Below, piece by piece: positions 38,188-47,057 of a stretch of DNA of 64,000 nucleotides. The notes below the pieces were generated by a model, which saw nothing but the letters and a program-made list of their open reading frames with translations, was not told where the DNA came from and did not search any database. The position numbers and the translations under genes were made by a program. How positions within the stretch are numbered: position 1 is the stretch's first letter; the number at the start of each line of letters is the position of its first letter. This DNA is from Saccharopolyspora spinosa NRRL 18395 (GTDB taxonomy: Bacteria > Actinomycetota > Actinomycetes > Mycobacteriales > Pseudonocardiaceae): assembly GCF_000194155.1 (NCBI RefSeq), contig NZ_GL877879.1, forward strand, positions 1,848,637 to 1,912,636. The letters run 5' to 3'.

Positions 38188-39345
38188 GTGCGTGATCTGT
38201 TGCAGGAGATCGACGAGTGGGGCCCGGAGAAGGTGGTGTGCGTCTCGGACGCGCGCACCAGCATGCGGGGCGTGCTGGTCATCGACAACACCGCCCGCGG
38301 CACCGGCAAGGGCGGCACCCGGATGAGCCCGACCGTCACCGTCGGCGAGATCGCCCGGCTGGCCCGCGTGATGACCTGGAAGTGGGCCGCGGTCGACCTG
38401 TTCCACGGCGGCGCGAAAGCGGGCATTTTCGCCGACCCGGACGCGCCGGACAAAGAGCTGATCGTGCGGGCCTTCGCGCGGCGGCTGGCCGACCAGATCC
38501 CGGCCAGCTACGTCGCGGGGCTGGACATGGGGATGACCGAGCACGACGCGGCGATCATCCAGGACGAGCTCGGCGACCGCGGCGCGGCGGTCGGCGTCCC
38601 CGAATCGCTGGGCGGCGTGCCCTACGACCAGTTGGGCGTGACCGGTCACGGCGTCGCCGAGGCCGTGGACGCGGCGCTGGCCCACCAGGGCCGCAGCGTG
38701 GCTGGGGCGCGGGTGGCGTTGCAGGGCTTCGGCGCCGTCGGGGCGGCCGCCGCGAAGCGGCTGCACGAGCTCGGCGCCCAGCTGGTCGCGCTGTCCACGA
38801 TCGACGGTTCGGTGCACGACCCGGCGGGGCTCGACGTGCCGCAGTGGCTGGACGCCCGCGCCGAGTTCGGCGACGGGTGTGTGGCCAAGGCCCCGGCGCA
38901 GCACCGGATACCGCGCGGCGAGGAGTTTCAGGTGGACTGCGACGTGCTGATCCCGGCCGCCGGGCAGGACATCATCGACGAATCCGTCGCCGCGGAGATC
39001 CGGGCCGGGTTGATTGTGGAGGGAGCGAACCTGCCGACCACGCCCAGGGCCCGCCACCTGCTGGCGGCCCGGAAGGTCACCATCGTGCCGGACTTCATCG
39101 CCAACGCGGGCGGTGCCATCGCAGCCGGTTTCGCGATGGACGCGCGGCATTCCGCGTTCCGGCCCGAACCGGCGGCGATCCTGCGGACGGTGGCGGAACG
39201 GACCCGCAAAAACACCGTGCTGGTCCTGGACACCGCGCAGGCCGGTGGCGTACTACCTCACCAGGCGGCGCAGGACCTGGCCAAGGAACGCGTCCGGACT
39301 GCGATGCAGCTGCGAGGTCGATTGCCCAGAGCCGCGACCGCGTGA
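38188..39345 (+). CDS. Glu/Leu/Phe/Val-family amino acid dehydrogenase (second paralogue)
   Basis: 385 residues. The catalytic Lys is in FHGGAKAGIFADPD and the Rossmann motif in VALQGFGAVGAAAAKRLHEL; GANLPTTPRARHLLAARKV and PDFIANAGGAIAAGF are the usual C-terminal signatures. GTG at 38188 has AAGGAG 9 bases upstream; the longer frame to 38155 lacks one. A 7-bp stem-loop (GGCTGTG/CACAGCC) lies just before. It might deaminate 2-aminoadipate in the proposed pathway, but glutamate or a branched-chain amino acid is equally possible. Confidence 0.88.
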   Translation: MRDLLQEIDEWGPEKVVCVSDARTSMRGVLVIDNTARGTGKGGTRMSPTVTVGEIARLARVMTWKWAAVDLFHGGAKAGIFADPDAPDKELIVRAFARRLADQIPASYVAGLDMGMTEHDAAIIQDELGDRGAAVGVPESLGGVPYDQLGVTGHGVAEAVDAALAHQGRSVAGARVALQGFGAVGAAAAKRLHELGAQLVALSTIDGSVHDPAGLDVPQWLDARAEFGDGCVAKAPAQHRIPRGEEFQVDCDVLIPAAGQDIIDESVAAEIRAGLIVEGANLPTTPRARHLLAARKVTIVPDFIANAGGAIAAGFAMDARHSAFRPEPAAILRTVAERTRKNTVLVLDTAQAGGVLPHQAAQDLAKERVRTAMQLRGRLPRAATA

Positions 39346-39442
39346 GGACTGCGTTGAACTCGCATCGCGCGGCGCTGCCGACACTCGGGGCGAGCCGGCC
39401 CCGGGTGCGCGGCTTGGCAAACGAGAGCAGAGGGGGTCAGGC

Positions 39443-40366
39443 GTGCTCAACCCGATCCACTTGAGAACCCTGCAGGAATGCGTTCGCACCGGTTCGTTCG
39501 CCGAGGCCGGGCGGGTGCTCGGCTACACGGCATCGGCGGTGTCGCAGCAGATGGTGCTGCTGGAACGCACGGTCGGCGCGCCGCTGTTCGAGCGTTCCGC
39601 GCGCAGCGCCCGCAGCACCGCGCTGGCGATCCGGCTCGCCGGCCGCAGCCGCGATGCGCTCGGGGCGCTCGACGCGCTGGAGCGCGAGGTCCGGGCGATG
39701 GTCGCCGGGGAGGAAGGCAGTCTGCGGCTGGCCAGCTTCGCCACCGCCAACGCTCGGGTGCTGCCGGACGTGCTCGCCGCCGTGGTCTCCCAGCGGCCGA
39801 GCTCCGAGGTGCAGCTCGACGAGGGCGAGCCGGACGAGGTGCTCGGCGACGTGCTGGACGGCGTCCTGGACGCGGCCGTGGTCTTCGAGTACGACCTCGA
39901 TCCGCGGCAGTGGCCGATCGAGCTGTGTGTGGAAGAGCTGATGGCCGAGCCGCTGCGGCTGGCGCTGCCCGAGACGCACCGGCTGGCCGGGGCCGCGGAG
40001 GTGGACTTGCGCGAGCTCGCCGGGGACGCCTGGATCTGTACCCGGCAGGACACCGCGGGAGCGCGGGCGCTGGTGCGGCTGGCCGCCGCGGCCGGGTTCG
40101 TGCCGCGGATCACCTTCCGCAGCAACGACTACTCGGTGATCCGGGACCTGGTGGCCCGCAACCTCGGGGTGGCGGTGCTGCCCGGGCTGGCGATTCCCGA
40201 CGACCACGTGCGCATCTCCCGGATCGCCGGCTGGCAGCCGCACCGCCGGGTGAAGGCCTTGTACCGGAAGCAGAACACGAACCCGCTGCTGCCGATCGCG
40301 CTGGAATGCCTGGCCAAGTCCTGTGCTCAGGTGGCCAACGACTGGCACGCGGTACCGGGCGCGTAG
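39443..40366 (+). CDS. LysR-family transcriptional regulator
   Basis: 307 residues. The winged HTH is LRTLQECVRTGSFAEAGRVL, then GYTASAVSQQMVLLERTVGA, typical of LysR residues 5-50. The C-terminal effector domain follows, with LRLASFATANARVLPDVLAA and DLVARNLGVAVLPGLAIPD. GTG at 39443 after AGAGGGGG. It is on the same strand between the amino acid dehydrogenase and E1 genes and is the obvious local regulator of this catabolic neighbourhood; the effector is unknown. Confidence 0.88.
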   Translation: MLNPIHLRTLQECVRTGSFAEAGRVLGYTASAVSQQMVLLERTVGAPLFERSARSARSTALAIRLAGRSRDALGALDALEREVRAMVAGEEGSLRLASFATANARVLPDVLAAVVSQRPSSEVQLDEGEPDEVLGDVLDGVLDAAVVFEYDLDPRQWPIELCVEELMAEPLRLALPETHRLAGAAEVDLRELAGDAWICTRQDTAGARALVRLAAAAGFVPRITFRSNDYSVIRDLVARNLGVAVLPGLAIPDDHVRISRIAGWQPHRRVKALYRKQNTNPLLPIALECLAKSCAQVANDWHAVPGA

Positions 40367-40962
40367 TGGGTGCCGTGAGTCTTTCGAATCGCTGTAGCGG
40401 CCACAAATCGCTGCAGCGGCCCGAAGGTCTCACGGCACCGAGCGCACCGAGCCCGGCGCTTCACAGCCGGTCGCCCAGTTCGGGAGGATCCGCGTTGAGA
40501 TCTGACACCAGCTCCACAGGCCGACACCGCCAGCCCGGCGGCCACAATATTCTTCGCCGCGTTCACATGACGGTCATGGATGCACGCGCACCCCTCACGC
40601 TTCCACTCGCGCACTGTCAACGGCAGCGCCTCAGCGAGCGTGCCGCATTCCGAGTATTTCTTGGACGAGGGAAACCACCGGTCGATCACGACCAGCTCAC
40701 GCCCGTACCATCTGCACTTGCTTTCCAGCATGGCCCGCAGCTCCTACCACGCGGCATCCGAAATCGCACGGGCCAGCGTGTGGTTGCCCAACATTCCGCG
40801 CCCGTTCAGATCCTCGATCACGACCACTCGGTTGTCGCGGACGAGCAGAGTCGTCACGTTGGGCAGATGATCCCGGCGACGGTCAAAGACCCGTGCAAAC
40901 ACGCGTGCCACCTGCCGGCAAGCCTTCTCCCGGTTCGCCGAATCCGTGACGCCGATTATCAC
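40327..40962 (-). pseudogene. IS200/IS605-type TnpB, inactivated
   Basis: Minus strand. The first part has NREKACRQVARVFARVFDRR, then TLLVRDNRVVVIEDLNGRGM (RuvC-II Glu) and LARAISDAAW. A TAG then interrupts. The rest continues in frame: MLESKCRWYGRELVVIDRWF, PSSKKYSECGTL and ACIHDRHVNAAKNIVAAGLA. In active TnpB the last motif is DRDxNAA, whose Asp is catalytic; here it is His. The zinc-ribbon's first Cys is also lost. The N-terminus is missing, so the protein could not cut DNA. Homologous sense: a relic of an IS605-like insertion. Confidence 0.85.
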
Positions 40963-41036
40963 GGCGGGGGTCGGCTGTCCCCAGGAGCGGCCCCTTCCCG
41001 CCGTGAACGGCGTGGTGTCCGCCGAATGGAGCTTCG
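40963..41036. other. short promoter region before E1 gene
   Basis: The 74 bases between the TnpB relic and the E1 gene hold no ORF. No strong ribosome site precedes the ATG (GGAGCTTCG is nearest), so E1 may be weakly translated or start elsewhere. Confidence 0.35.
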
Positions 41037-43220
41037 ATGAGCGACAAGACCGAACCTGTTGACGAGTTCTTCCGGGCCGCCGTGGCCGGTTGGTCCGCCC
41101 GGTCGTCGACCGCGTCGGGGCAGGACGACGAACTGCTGGTGCTGTTCGACTCGCAGGCCGGTAGCAGGCATCTGGACTTCCAGGCGCGCCAACTGGGCTC
41201 GCTAGGCAAGGGCTTCTACAGCATCGGCTCGTCCGGGCACGAGTCCAACGCCGCGGTCGCCGCCGCGCTGCGGCCCACGGATCCGGCGCTGCTGCACTAC
41301 CGCTCCGGCGGCTTCTACGTCCGCCGCGGCCGGCAGGTACCGGGCCAGCACCCGCTGCGCGACGTCCTGCTGGGCATCGTCGCCTCGTCCGACGAGCCGA
41401 TCTCCGCCGGTCGGCACAAGGTGTTCGGCAACGCCGAGCTGTCGGTCATCCCGCAGACCTCGACCATCGCCTCGCAACTGCCGCGCGCGGTGGGCCTGGC
41501 GTTCTCGCTCGGTCGGGCCGCCAAGCTCGGCGTCCCGACCGCCTGGCCAGCAGATTCCGTGGTGGTGTGCAGCTTCGGCGACGCCTCGGCGAACCACTCC
41601 ACCGCGACCGGCGCGATCAACTCTGCGCTGCACTGCGCCTTCCAGGGCCTGCCGATGCCGCTGCTGCTGGTGTGCGAGGACAACGGCATCGGGATCAGCG
41701 TGCGCACGCCGCAAGGTTGGATCGAATCCACCTACGGCAGCCGCAACGGCCTGCGGTACTTCACGGTCGACGGCGACGACCCGGTGCGCTGCCTGGCGGT
41801 CGCGCGGGAGGCCGCGGACTGGGTCCGCGAGCACCGCGCCCCGGCGTTCCTGCACCTGCGGACGGTGCGGTTGTTGGGGCACGCCGGGTCGGACGTGGAG
41901 TCCGGTTACCGGTCGCGCACCGAGATCACCGCGGACTACCAGCGCGATCCGCTGCGCGCCACCGCGAAAGCACTGGTGGACAAGGGGATTCTGCGCCCCG
42001 ATGAGGTGCTCGCGCGCTACGAGGACAAGCGGGCCGAGGTCGCGCGCATCGCCGAAGAGGCGCTCGGCCGCCGGAAGCTGGGCAGCGCTGCCGAAGTGAT
42101 GGCCTCGATCTGCCAGGACCGGCCGGACGTCGTCGCGCGCCGGGCGGGTGAGGTTCCACCGCGACGCGCGGAGTTCTTCGGCGATCAGCTCCCGGAGTCA
42201 GAGGGGCCGCTGAGCCTGGCGCAGGCGATCAACCGCTCGCTGGCTGACGAGCTGGCCCGCGATCCGCGCGTCGTGGTCTTCGGCGAGGACGTCGCCCGCA
42301 AGGGCGGGGTGTACGGGGTGACGCGCGGATTGCGCAAGAAGTTCGGCGGCACCAAGGTGTTCGATACGCTCCTGGACGAGCAGAGCATCCTGGGCACGGC
42401 GCTGGGCGCGGGGCTCGCCGGGCTGCTGCCGATCCCCGAGATCCAGTACCTCGCCTACGTGCACAACGCGGCCGACCAGCTGCGCGGCGAAGGCAGCACG
42501 CTGAGCTTCTTCTCCAACGGCCAGTACCGGAACCCGATGGTGGTGCGCATCGCGGGTTACGGCTATCAGAAGGGCTTCGGCGGCCATTTCCACAACGACA
42601 ACAGCGTCGCCGCGCTGCGCGACCTGCCGGGCGTTGTGGTCGCGTCGCCTTCCCGGCCAGACGACGCCGCCGCGATGATGCGCACCTGCGTCGCGGCCGC
42701 GCACGAGGACGGCCGGCTGTGCGTGTTCCTGGAGCCGATCGCGCTGTACCACACGCGCGACCTGCACGAATCCGGCGACGGCGAGTGGCTGGCGCCGTAC
42801 CCGGTACCGGGCGAGCACCACGTGCCGATCGGCCGCGGCCGGGAGTACGGCGACGGAGAAGATCTGACGCTGATCAGCTTCGGCAACGGCGTGCCGATGA
42901 GCCTGCGGGTCGCGAAGCGGCTTCAGGAGCGCGGCATCGGGGCCCGGGTGCTGGACCTGCGCTGGTTGGCGCCGCTGCCGGTCGAGGACCTGCTCGCGTC
43001 GGCGCGCGCGACCGGGCGGGTGCTGGTGGTGGACGAAACCCGCCGCAGCGGCGGCGTTTCCGAGCCGGTGGTGACGGCGCTGGTCGATGGCGGGTTCGGC
43101 GGCCAGATCCGCCGCGTCACCAGCGAGGACAGCTTCATCCCGCTGGGCGCGGCGGCCTACCACGTCCTGCTCGACGAGTACACCGTCGAGATGGCGGCGC
43201 TGGAACTGGCGAAGAGGTGA
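41037..43220 (+). CDS. 2-oxoacid dehydrogenase E1, fused alpha and beta subunits
   Basis: 727 residues with both halves of a branched-chain-type E1 in one chain. The alpha half has the thiamine diphosphate motif CSFGDASANHSTATGAINSA through LLVCEDNGIGIS (GDG...NN variant GDA...EDN) and HYRSGGFYV. The beta half begins about residue 390: AQAINRSLADELARDPRVVV, FGEDVARKGGVYGVTRGL, FDTLLDEQSILGTALGAGLA. It decarboxylates a 2-oxo acid and passes the acyl group to an E2 lipoyl enzyme, which is not in the window. In the proposed pathway its substrate could be 2-oxoadipate; branched-chain oxo acids are an alternative. Confidence 0.9.
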   Translation: MSDKTEPVDEFFRAAVAGWSARSSTASGQDDELLVLFDSQAGSRHLDFQARQLGSLGKGFYSIGSSGHESNAAVAAALRPTDPALLHYRSGGFYVRRGRQVPGQHPLRDVLLGIVASSDEPISAGRHKVFGNAELSVIPQTSTIASQLPRAVGLAFSLGRAAKLGVPTAWPADSVVVCSFGDASANHSTATGAINSALHCAFQGLPMPLLLVCEDNGIGISVRTPQGWIESTYGSRNGLRYFTVDGDDPVRCLAVAREAADWVREHRAPAFLHLRTVRLLGHAGSDVESGYRSRTEITADYQRDPLRATAKALVDKGILRPDEVLARYEDKRAEVARIAEEALGRRKLGSAAEVMASICQDRPDVVARRAGEVPPRRAEFFGDQLPESEGPLSLAQAINRSLADELARDPRVVVFGEDVARKGGVYGVTRGLRKKFGGTKVFDTLLDEQSILGTALGAGLAGLLPIPEIQYLAYVHNAADQLRGEGSTLSFFSNGQYRNPMVVRIAGYGYQKGFGGHFHNDNSVAALRDLPGVVVASPSRPDDAAAMMRTCVAAAHEDGRLCVFLEPIALYHTRDLHESGDGEWLAPYPVPGEHHVPIGRGREYGDGEDLTLISFGNGVPMSLRVAKRLQERGIGARVLDLRWLAPLPVEDLLASARATGRVLVVDETRRSGGVSEPVVTALVDGGFGGQIRRVTSEDSFIPLGAAAYHVLLDEYTVEMAALELAKR

Positions 43221-43306
43221 CCCTTCGCCAGGGGCCCGCGAGTGTTTTTGGGCTCAGCCAGGACGACTGCGAACTCACCGACATCGTCGAGGGGTTCGCT
43301 TGACGC

Positions 43307-44707
43307 TCAGCTGTCCGGATCGCCGAAGACCTTGCCTGGGTTGAAGATCCCGGCGGGGTCGAGGGCGTTCTTGACCGCGCGGTGCATGCCGATCACCGCC
43401 GGGCTGAGCTCGGCGTGCAGGCCCTTGCGCTTGAGCAGGCCCACGCCGTGCTCCCCGGTCACCGTACCGCCCAGAGCGATGGCGTCCGCGACGATGTCGT
43501 CGAAGGCCCGCTGCGCGCGCAGCCGGGCCGCCTCGTCGCCGGGCGGCGTGATGATCAACGGGTGCAGGTTGCCGTCGCCGGCGTGCGCGATGTTGGCGAT
43601 CTGGGTGTCGTGCCGCTGCGCCGCAGCCTCGATGCGGCCCAGCATCTCCGGCACCTTCGCCCGCGGCACGCAGACGTCTTCGGTCAGCACCGGACCGAGG
43701 CGTTCCAGCGCCGGGTAGGCCAGTCGGCGCGCGGCGAACAGGGCATCCGCCTCGTGCTCGTCGGTGGAGCGGGCGCTCCAGGTGGCACCGGCCTCCTCGA
43801 AGCAGCGCAGCAGCGCGTCAACTTCCTGTTCCCCTGCGGCGCCCGGGGTGTCGGAACGGCCGAGCAGCAGCACATTCGCCTCCGCGCTGAGGCCCATGTT
43901 CTTCCACTCGTCGACCGCCTTCAGGCAGTGCTGGTCGAGCAGTTCCAGCGCCGACGGCACGATCCCGGCCGCGGCGACCGCAGCAACCGCCTGCCCGGCG
44001 GCGACGAGGGAATCGAAGTAACCGACCACGGTGCGCTCCGGGGCGCGCAGGCCGGGCAGCAGCTTGACGGTGATCTCGGTGATCACGCCGAGCGTGCCCT
44101 CCGAGCCGACGAACAGCCCGCACAGGTCGTAACCGGCGACGCCCTTGGCCGTGCGCCGACCCAGCCGCACGACCTCGCCGCTGCCGACGACGGCCGCCAA
44201 GCCCAGCACGTAGTCGCGGGTCACGCCGTACTTAACGCAGCACACGCCGCCGGCGTTGGTGGCGACGTTGCCGCCGATGGTGGACCACGGCGAGCTGGCC
44301 GGGTCCGGCGGGTACCAGGCGCCCTGCTCGCGGCATGCGGCGCGCAGATCGTCGTTGACCACGCCCGGCTGGACCACCGCGAGCTGCTCACGCGGGTTGA
44401 TCTCCAGGATCTCGTTCATGCCTTCGAAAGAGATCAGCACGCAGCCGTCGATCGCGTTCGCGCCGCCCGACAGGCCGGTCCCGGCGCCTCGCGGCACCAC
44501 CGGAACCCCCAGCTCAGCGCAGACCCGAACCACCGCGACCACGTCATCGGTACTGGTCGCGCGCACCACTGCCAGCGGCTTGCCGTACGGAGCCCACTCG
44601 GCTTCGTCGTGCGCGAACCGGGCGACGGAGTCGGGGTCGGTCAGCAGCACCGGCTCGGGAAGTTCCGCTCGCAGCGCCGCAAGCGCCTTCTCCGCCGTGC
44701 CCGACAT
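43307..44707 (-). CDS. FAD-linked oxidase (GlcD / D-2-hydroxyacid dehydrogenase type), second paralogue
   Basis: 466 residues. VPRGAGTGLSGGANA and STIGGNVATNAGGVCC then KYGVTRDYV bind FAD; AHAGDGNLHPLI and TVTGEHGVGLLKRKG hold the catalytic His and metal-ligand residues. ATG at 44707 follows GGAGG 6 bases upstream. Related to 19044-20429 but clearly diverged. Convergent with the E1 gene. D-2-hydroxyglutarate, the intermediate of one lysine route, is a plausible substrate, as are D-lactate and glycolate. Confidence 0.88.
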   Translation of the reverse strand: MSGTAEKALAALRAELPEPVLLTDPDSVARFAHDEAEWAPYGKPLAVVRATSTDDVVAVVRVCAELGVPVVPRGAGTGLSGGANAIDGCVLISFEGMNEILEINPREQLAVVQPGVVNDDLRAACREQGAWYPPDPASSPWSTIGGNVATNAGGVCCVKYGVTRDYVLGLAAVVGSGEVVRLGRRTAKGVAGYDLCGLFVGSEGTLGVITEITVKLLPGLRAPERTVVGYFDSLVAAGQAVAAVAAAGIVPSALELLDQHCLKAVDEWKNMGLSAEANVLLLGRSDTPGAAGEQEVDALLRCFEEAGATWSARSTDEHEADALFAARRLAYPALERLGPVLTEDVCVPRAKVPEMLGRIEAAAQRHDTQIANIAHAGDGNLHPLIITPPGDEAARLRAQRAFDDIVADAIALGGTVTGEHGVGLLKRKGLHAELSPAVIGMHRAVKNALDPAGIFNPGKVFGDPDS

Positions 44708-44794
44708 GCCGTCCTCCGTCCGCCGCAATCCACCCCCACGTTAACCACCTCGAACCTGGTTTCGGCCACCGCCTGCGGCGGGCCCGACCGCATG

Positions 44795-45583
44795 TCAGCG
44801 CGCGAGGGCGTCCAGGGTGAACTGCTCGGGGAAAGGTGAGCGCGCCACCGCCTGCTCTGCGGTGAGCGTCCCCGCCGCCACCGCCCGGCACAGCTCGGCC
44901 ACGGCCGCCAGGTCGGCGCGCTGGCGCCGCACGAACTCGCGATCCACCGGTTCGCCATGCCCGGGCAGCACGATCGGCGCGTCCAACGCGAGGATGGCGT
45001 CCAGCGCGGCCGGCCACTCCTGCGGGTATGCGTCACCGAACTGCGGTGGTGCACCGTGCTCGACCAAGTCACCCGCGAAAACGACACCCGCGTCCGGCAC
45101 GTGCACGACCAGATCGTGGTCGGAGTGCGCCGGTCCGAAGTGGAGCAGCGCCACCTCACGCCCGCCGAGGTCGAGCACCGCCCGGTCATCGACCAGGTTG
45201 TCGGGCGGCACGATCCGCACGGCGTCGATGCGGTCTGCGACTCCGTGCTCACCCCGCTCGCGGTAGTGCCGCGCCCACTTCGCACGCTGATCCGCCCCCG
45301 TGGCCATGAGTTGGGTGCGGCACCTGTCGTGTGCCCAGACCGGGCACGGGGTGAACGCCTCGGTGCCGAAGCCGTGGTCGAAGTGCGCGTGGGTCAGGAC
45401 CACCGACCAGGGCAGCGGCGTGACCTCGCGGACCGCCGCCGCGAGCTCGGCACCCTGCCCGGCATCCCCACCCGTGTCGACGACCAGGCAGCGTGCGCTT
45501 CCCACGACGAGGCCGACCGAGAGGTCCAGTTCCTCGTACCGGCGCACCAGCACGCCGTCGGCCACGTCGATCCAGCGTCCCAC
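44795..45583 (-). CDS. metallo-beta-lactamase-fold hydrolase
   Basis: 262 residues. The metal ligands are THAHFDHG (HxHxDH), GPAHSDHD for the third His, GDLVEHG for the bridging Asp and PGHGEPVD for the last His. The fold hydrolyses thioesters, lactones or phosphoesters. It starts MGRWIDVADGVLVRRYEELD. The gene is 87 bp upstream of the FAD oxidase gene on the same strand and probably in its operon, so removal of a thioester or lactone intermediate is a fair guess, not evidence. Confidence 0.85.
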   Translation of the reverse strand: MGRWIDVADGVLVRRYEELDLSVGLVVGSARCLVVDTGGDAGQGAELAAAVREVTPLPWSVVLTHAHFDHGFGTEAFTPCPVWAHDRCRTQLMATGADQRAKWARHYRERGEHGVADRIDAVRIVPPDNLVDDRAVLDLGGREVALLHFGPAHSDHDLVVHVPDAGVVFAGDLVEHGAPPQFGDAYPQEWPAALDAILALDAPIVLPGHGEPVDREFVRRQRADLAAVAELCRAVAAGTLTAEQAVARSPFPEQFTLDALAR

Positions 45584-45693
45584 TTCACACCCACCTCGGA
45601 GTCACGGCGAACCGGTAAGAGCTCCGCCCCTGCGAGTGCATTCTCCGCCGTGCCTGGCACCGCGCAGGCCACGCCCCTCCCCGGTGTCGGAGC

Positions 45694-46677
45694 TCAGCGC
45701 GCGTTCTTCGCGATGATGGCGTTCACCAGTTCGCCGCCCGGGAAATCCATCATGATCACACCGGTGCGCGGCAGGTCGTTGCCGGTGAGGTGTTCCAGGG
45801 CGTAGTCGTTGACGCCGCGGAAACCGGCGGCGCCGCAGGCGACCGCGTTCGGGAAGGCGCCCGGACTGGAGCCGCTGGAGAAGTTCAAGAACATCCGTCC
45901 CGGATCGGCGGCCACCGTCTTGTCCAGGTGGTCCCGCACCTTGAACCACTTGTCGTCGACGTCGAACAAGGTCGGCACGTTGTACTCGTCCTGAACGTAC
46001 TCGCCCCAGGATTCGCCGTTGAACTGCCCGAGCCCGCGTCCCTCGTACAGCGCGCCGTGCGCGCCCTGCAGGCTGGCCAGCACGATCTTGCCGCGCACCT
46101 GACCGAGCGTCGGCATCTCGCCGCCGGCGGGGTCATGCAGGTACTTGCCGTTGGGGTCGTTGTCCCGGTACCAATCGAGAATCTGCGCGGTGTCGAGTTG
46201 GCTGTTCTCGTCGGTGCACGAGCGGACTTCGCCGGTGCACTCGGCCTTCAGCCTCATGAGCACCGTTTCACCGGGATGCGCGGCCAGGAACTCGCCCGCC
46301 TTCCGCAGCACGTCGGAGAAGTTGGCGTTCTGGTAGAACGGCCCGTGGTGCAGGGTGAACAGGTCGTCGTAGCGCCGCACCCGGATGTCGATGGCCCGGA
46401 TTCCCGACTGCAGCTGCACGGCCAGCGTTTCGGCGCTGTCGCCGTGGTTCTCCTGCGTCTGGGTCAGCGAACCGCCGTGCAGCGACAGGGTCTGGTGGGT
46501 GCCGGGGATCGACAGCTGGGCGAGGCTGGCGTCGTCGGGCAGGCCCGCCATCCAGTCCGGGTTCGACGCCTCGGTGATGCTCTGGCAGTACGGCGCCGCG
46601 GAGGCCGTTGCGGGCAGGACGGCGACGGCCAGCGCCATCGCCAGGACCGCTGCCGCGCGAGTCGATCTTCCAGGCAT
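45694..46677 (-). CDS. secreted phosphatidylinositol-specific phospholipase C-like protein
   Basis: 327 residues. The first 28 are a Sec signal: MPGRSTRAAAVLAMALAVAV then LPATASAA. The PI-PLC X domain has both catalytic His: LSIPGTHQTLS and FTLHHGPFYQN, and the Asp/Arg of AIDIRVRRYDD. It ends in a TIM barrel with VIMMDFPGGELVNAIIAKN. It should cleave phosphatidylinositol or a GPI-like head group outside the cell without calcium. It is not clearly linked to the neighbouring esterase. ATG at 46677. Confidence 0.88.
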   Translation of the reverse strand: MPGRSTRAAAVLAMALAVAVLPATASAAPYCQSITEASNPDWMAGLPDDASLAQLSIPGTHQTLSLHGGSLTQTQENHGDSAETLAVQLQSGIRAIDIRVRRYDDLFTLHHGPFYQNANFSDVLRKAGEFLAAHPGETVLMRLKAECTGEVRSCTDENSQLDTAQILDWYRDNDPNGKYLHDPAGGEMPTLGQVRGKIVLASLQGAHGALYEGRGLGQFNGESWGEYVQDEYNVPTLFDVDDKWFKVRDHLDKTVAADPGRMFLNFSSGSSPGAFPNAVACGAAGFRGVNDYALEHLTGNDLPRTGVIMMDFPGGELVNAIIAKNAR

Positions 46678-46919
46678 GCGCCCAAGAATCCCGTGCCCGC
46701 CGCGACAACGGCGCGAATGGCGGAAACTCGCCAGTCCGTGCTGAACGCGTCGATGCGACGCCGTTGCCCCGCTGGTCCGGGCGCCCCTGGTGCCGCCGAT
46801 CTGGCCCGGGTCCGCCCTGAACGTGTTGCTGCCCCGTCTGCGGCTTCAGGGAAGAGCACCCCGTCAACCGCTCTCGTACGTCGACTCCGCTTTACGCCGG
46901 AGGCCAGCGGGGTGCGGGC
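46678..46919. other. intergenic region
   Basis: No gene seen in these 242 bases; it lies upstream of the PI-PLC gene on the minus strand and so must hold its promoter. Confidence 0.4.
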
Positions 46920-47025
46920 CTAGAGCTTCCAGAGCTTGGCGTACTTCTTGCGGTACTTGTCGTCGGTCTCGCTGTCGATCAGCTCTTGCGCCTTCGCTGC
47001 TGGTCCAGATGGTATCTGCGGCGCT
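46920..47025 (-). pseudogene. C-terminal fragment of an unidentified protein
   Basis: A minus-strand frame without a start reads PAAKAQELIDSETDDKYRKK, then YAKLWKL before TAG at 46920. Charged, clean sequence like the end of a true gene, but only about 30 residues remain. It lies directly downstream of the carboxylesterase gene and is probably left from a deletion. Confidence 0.35.
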
Positions 47026-47057
47026 CGCCTCCCCAGACCTCGAAGCACCCACGGGTC

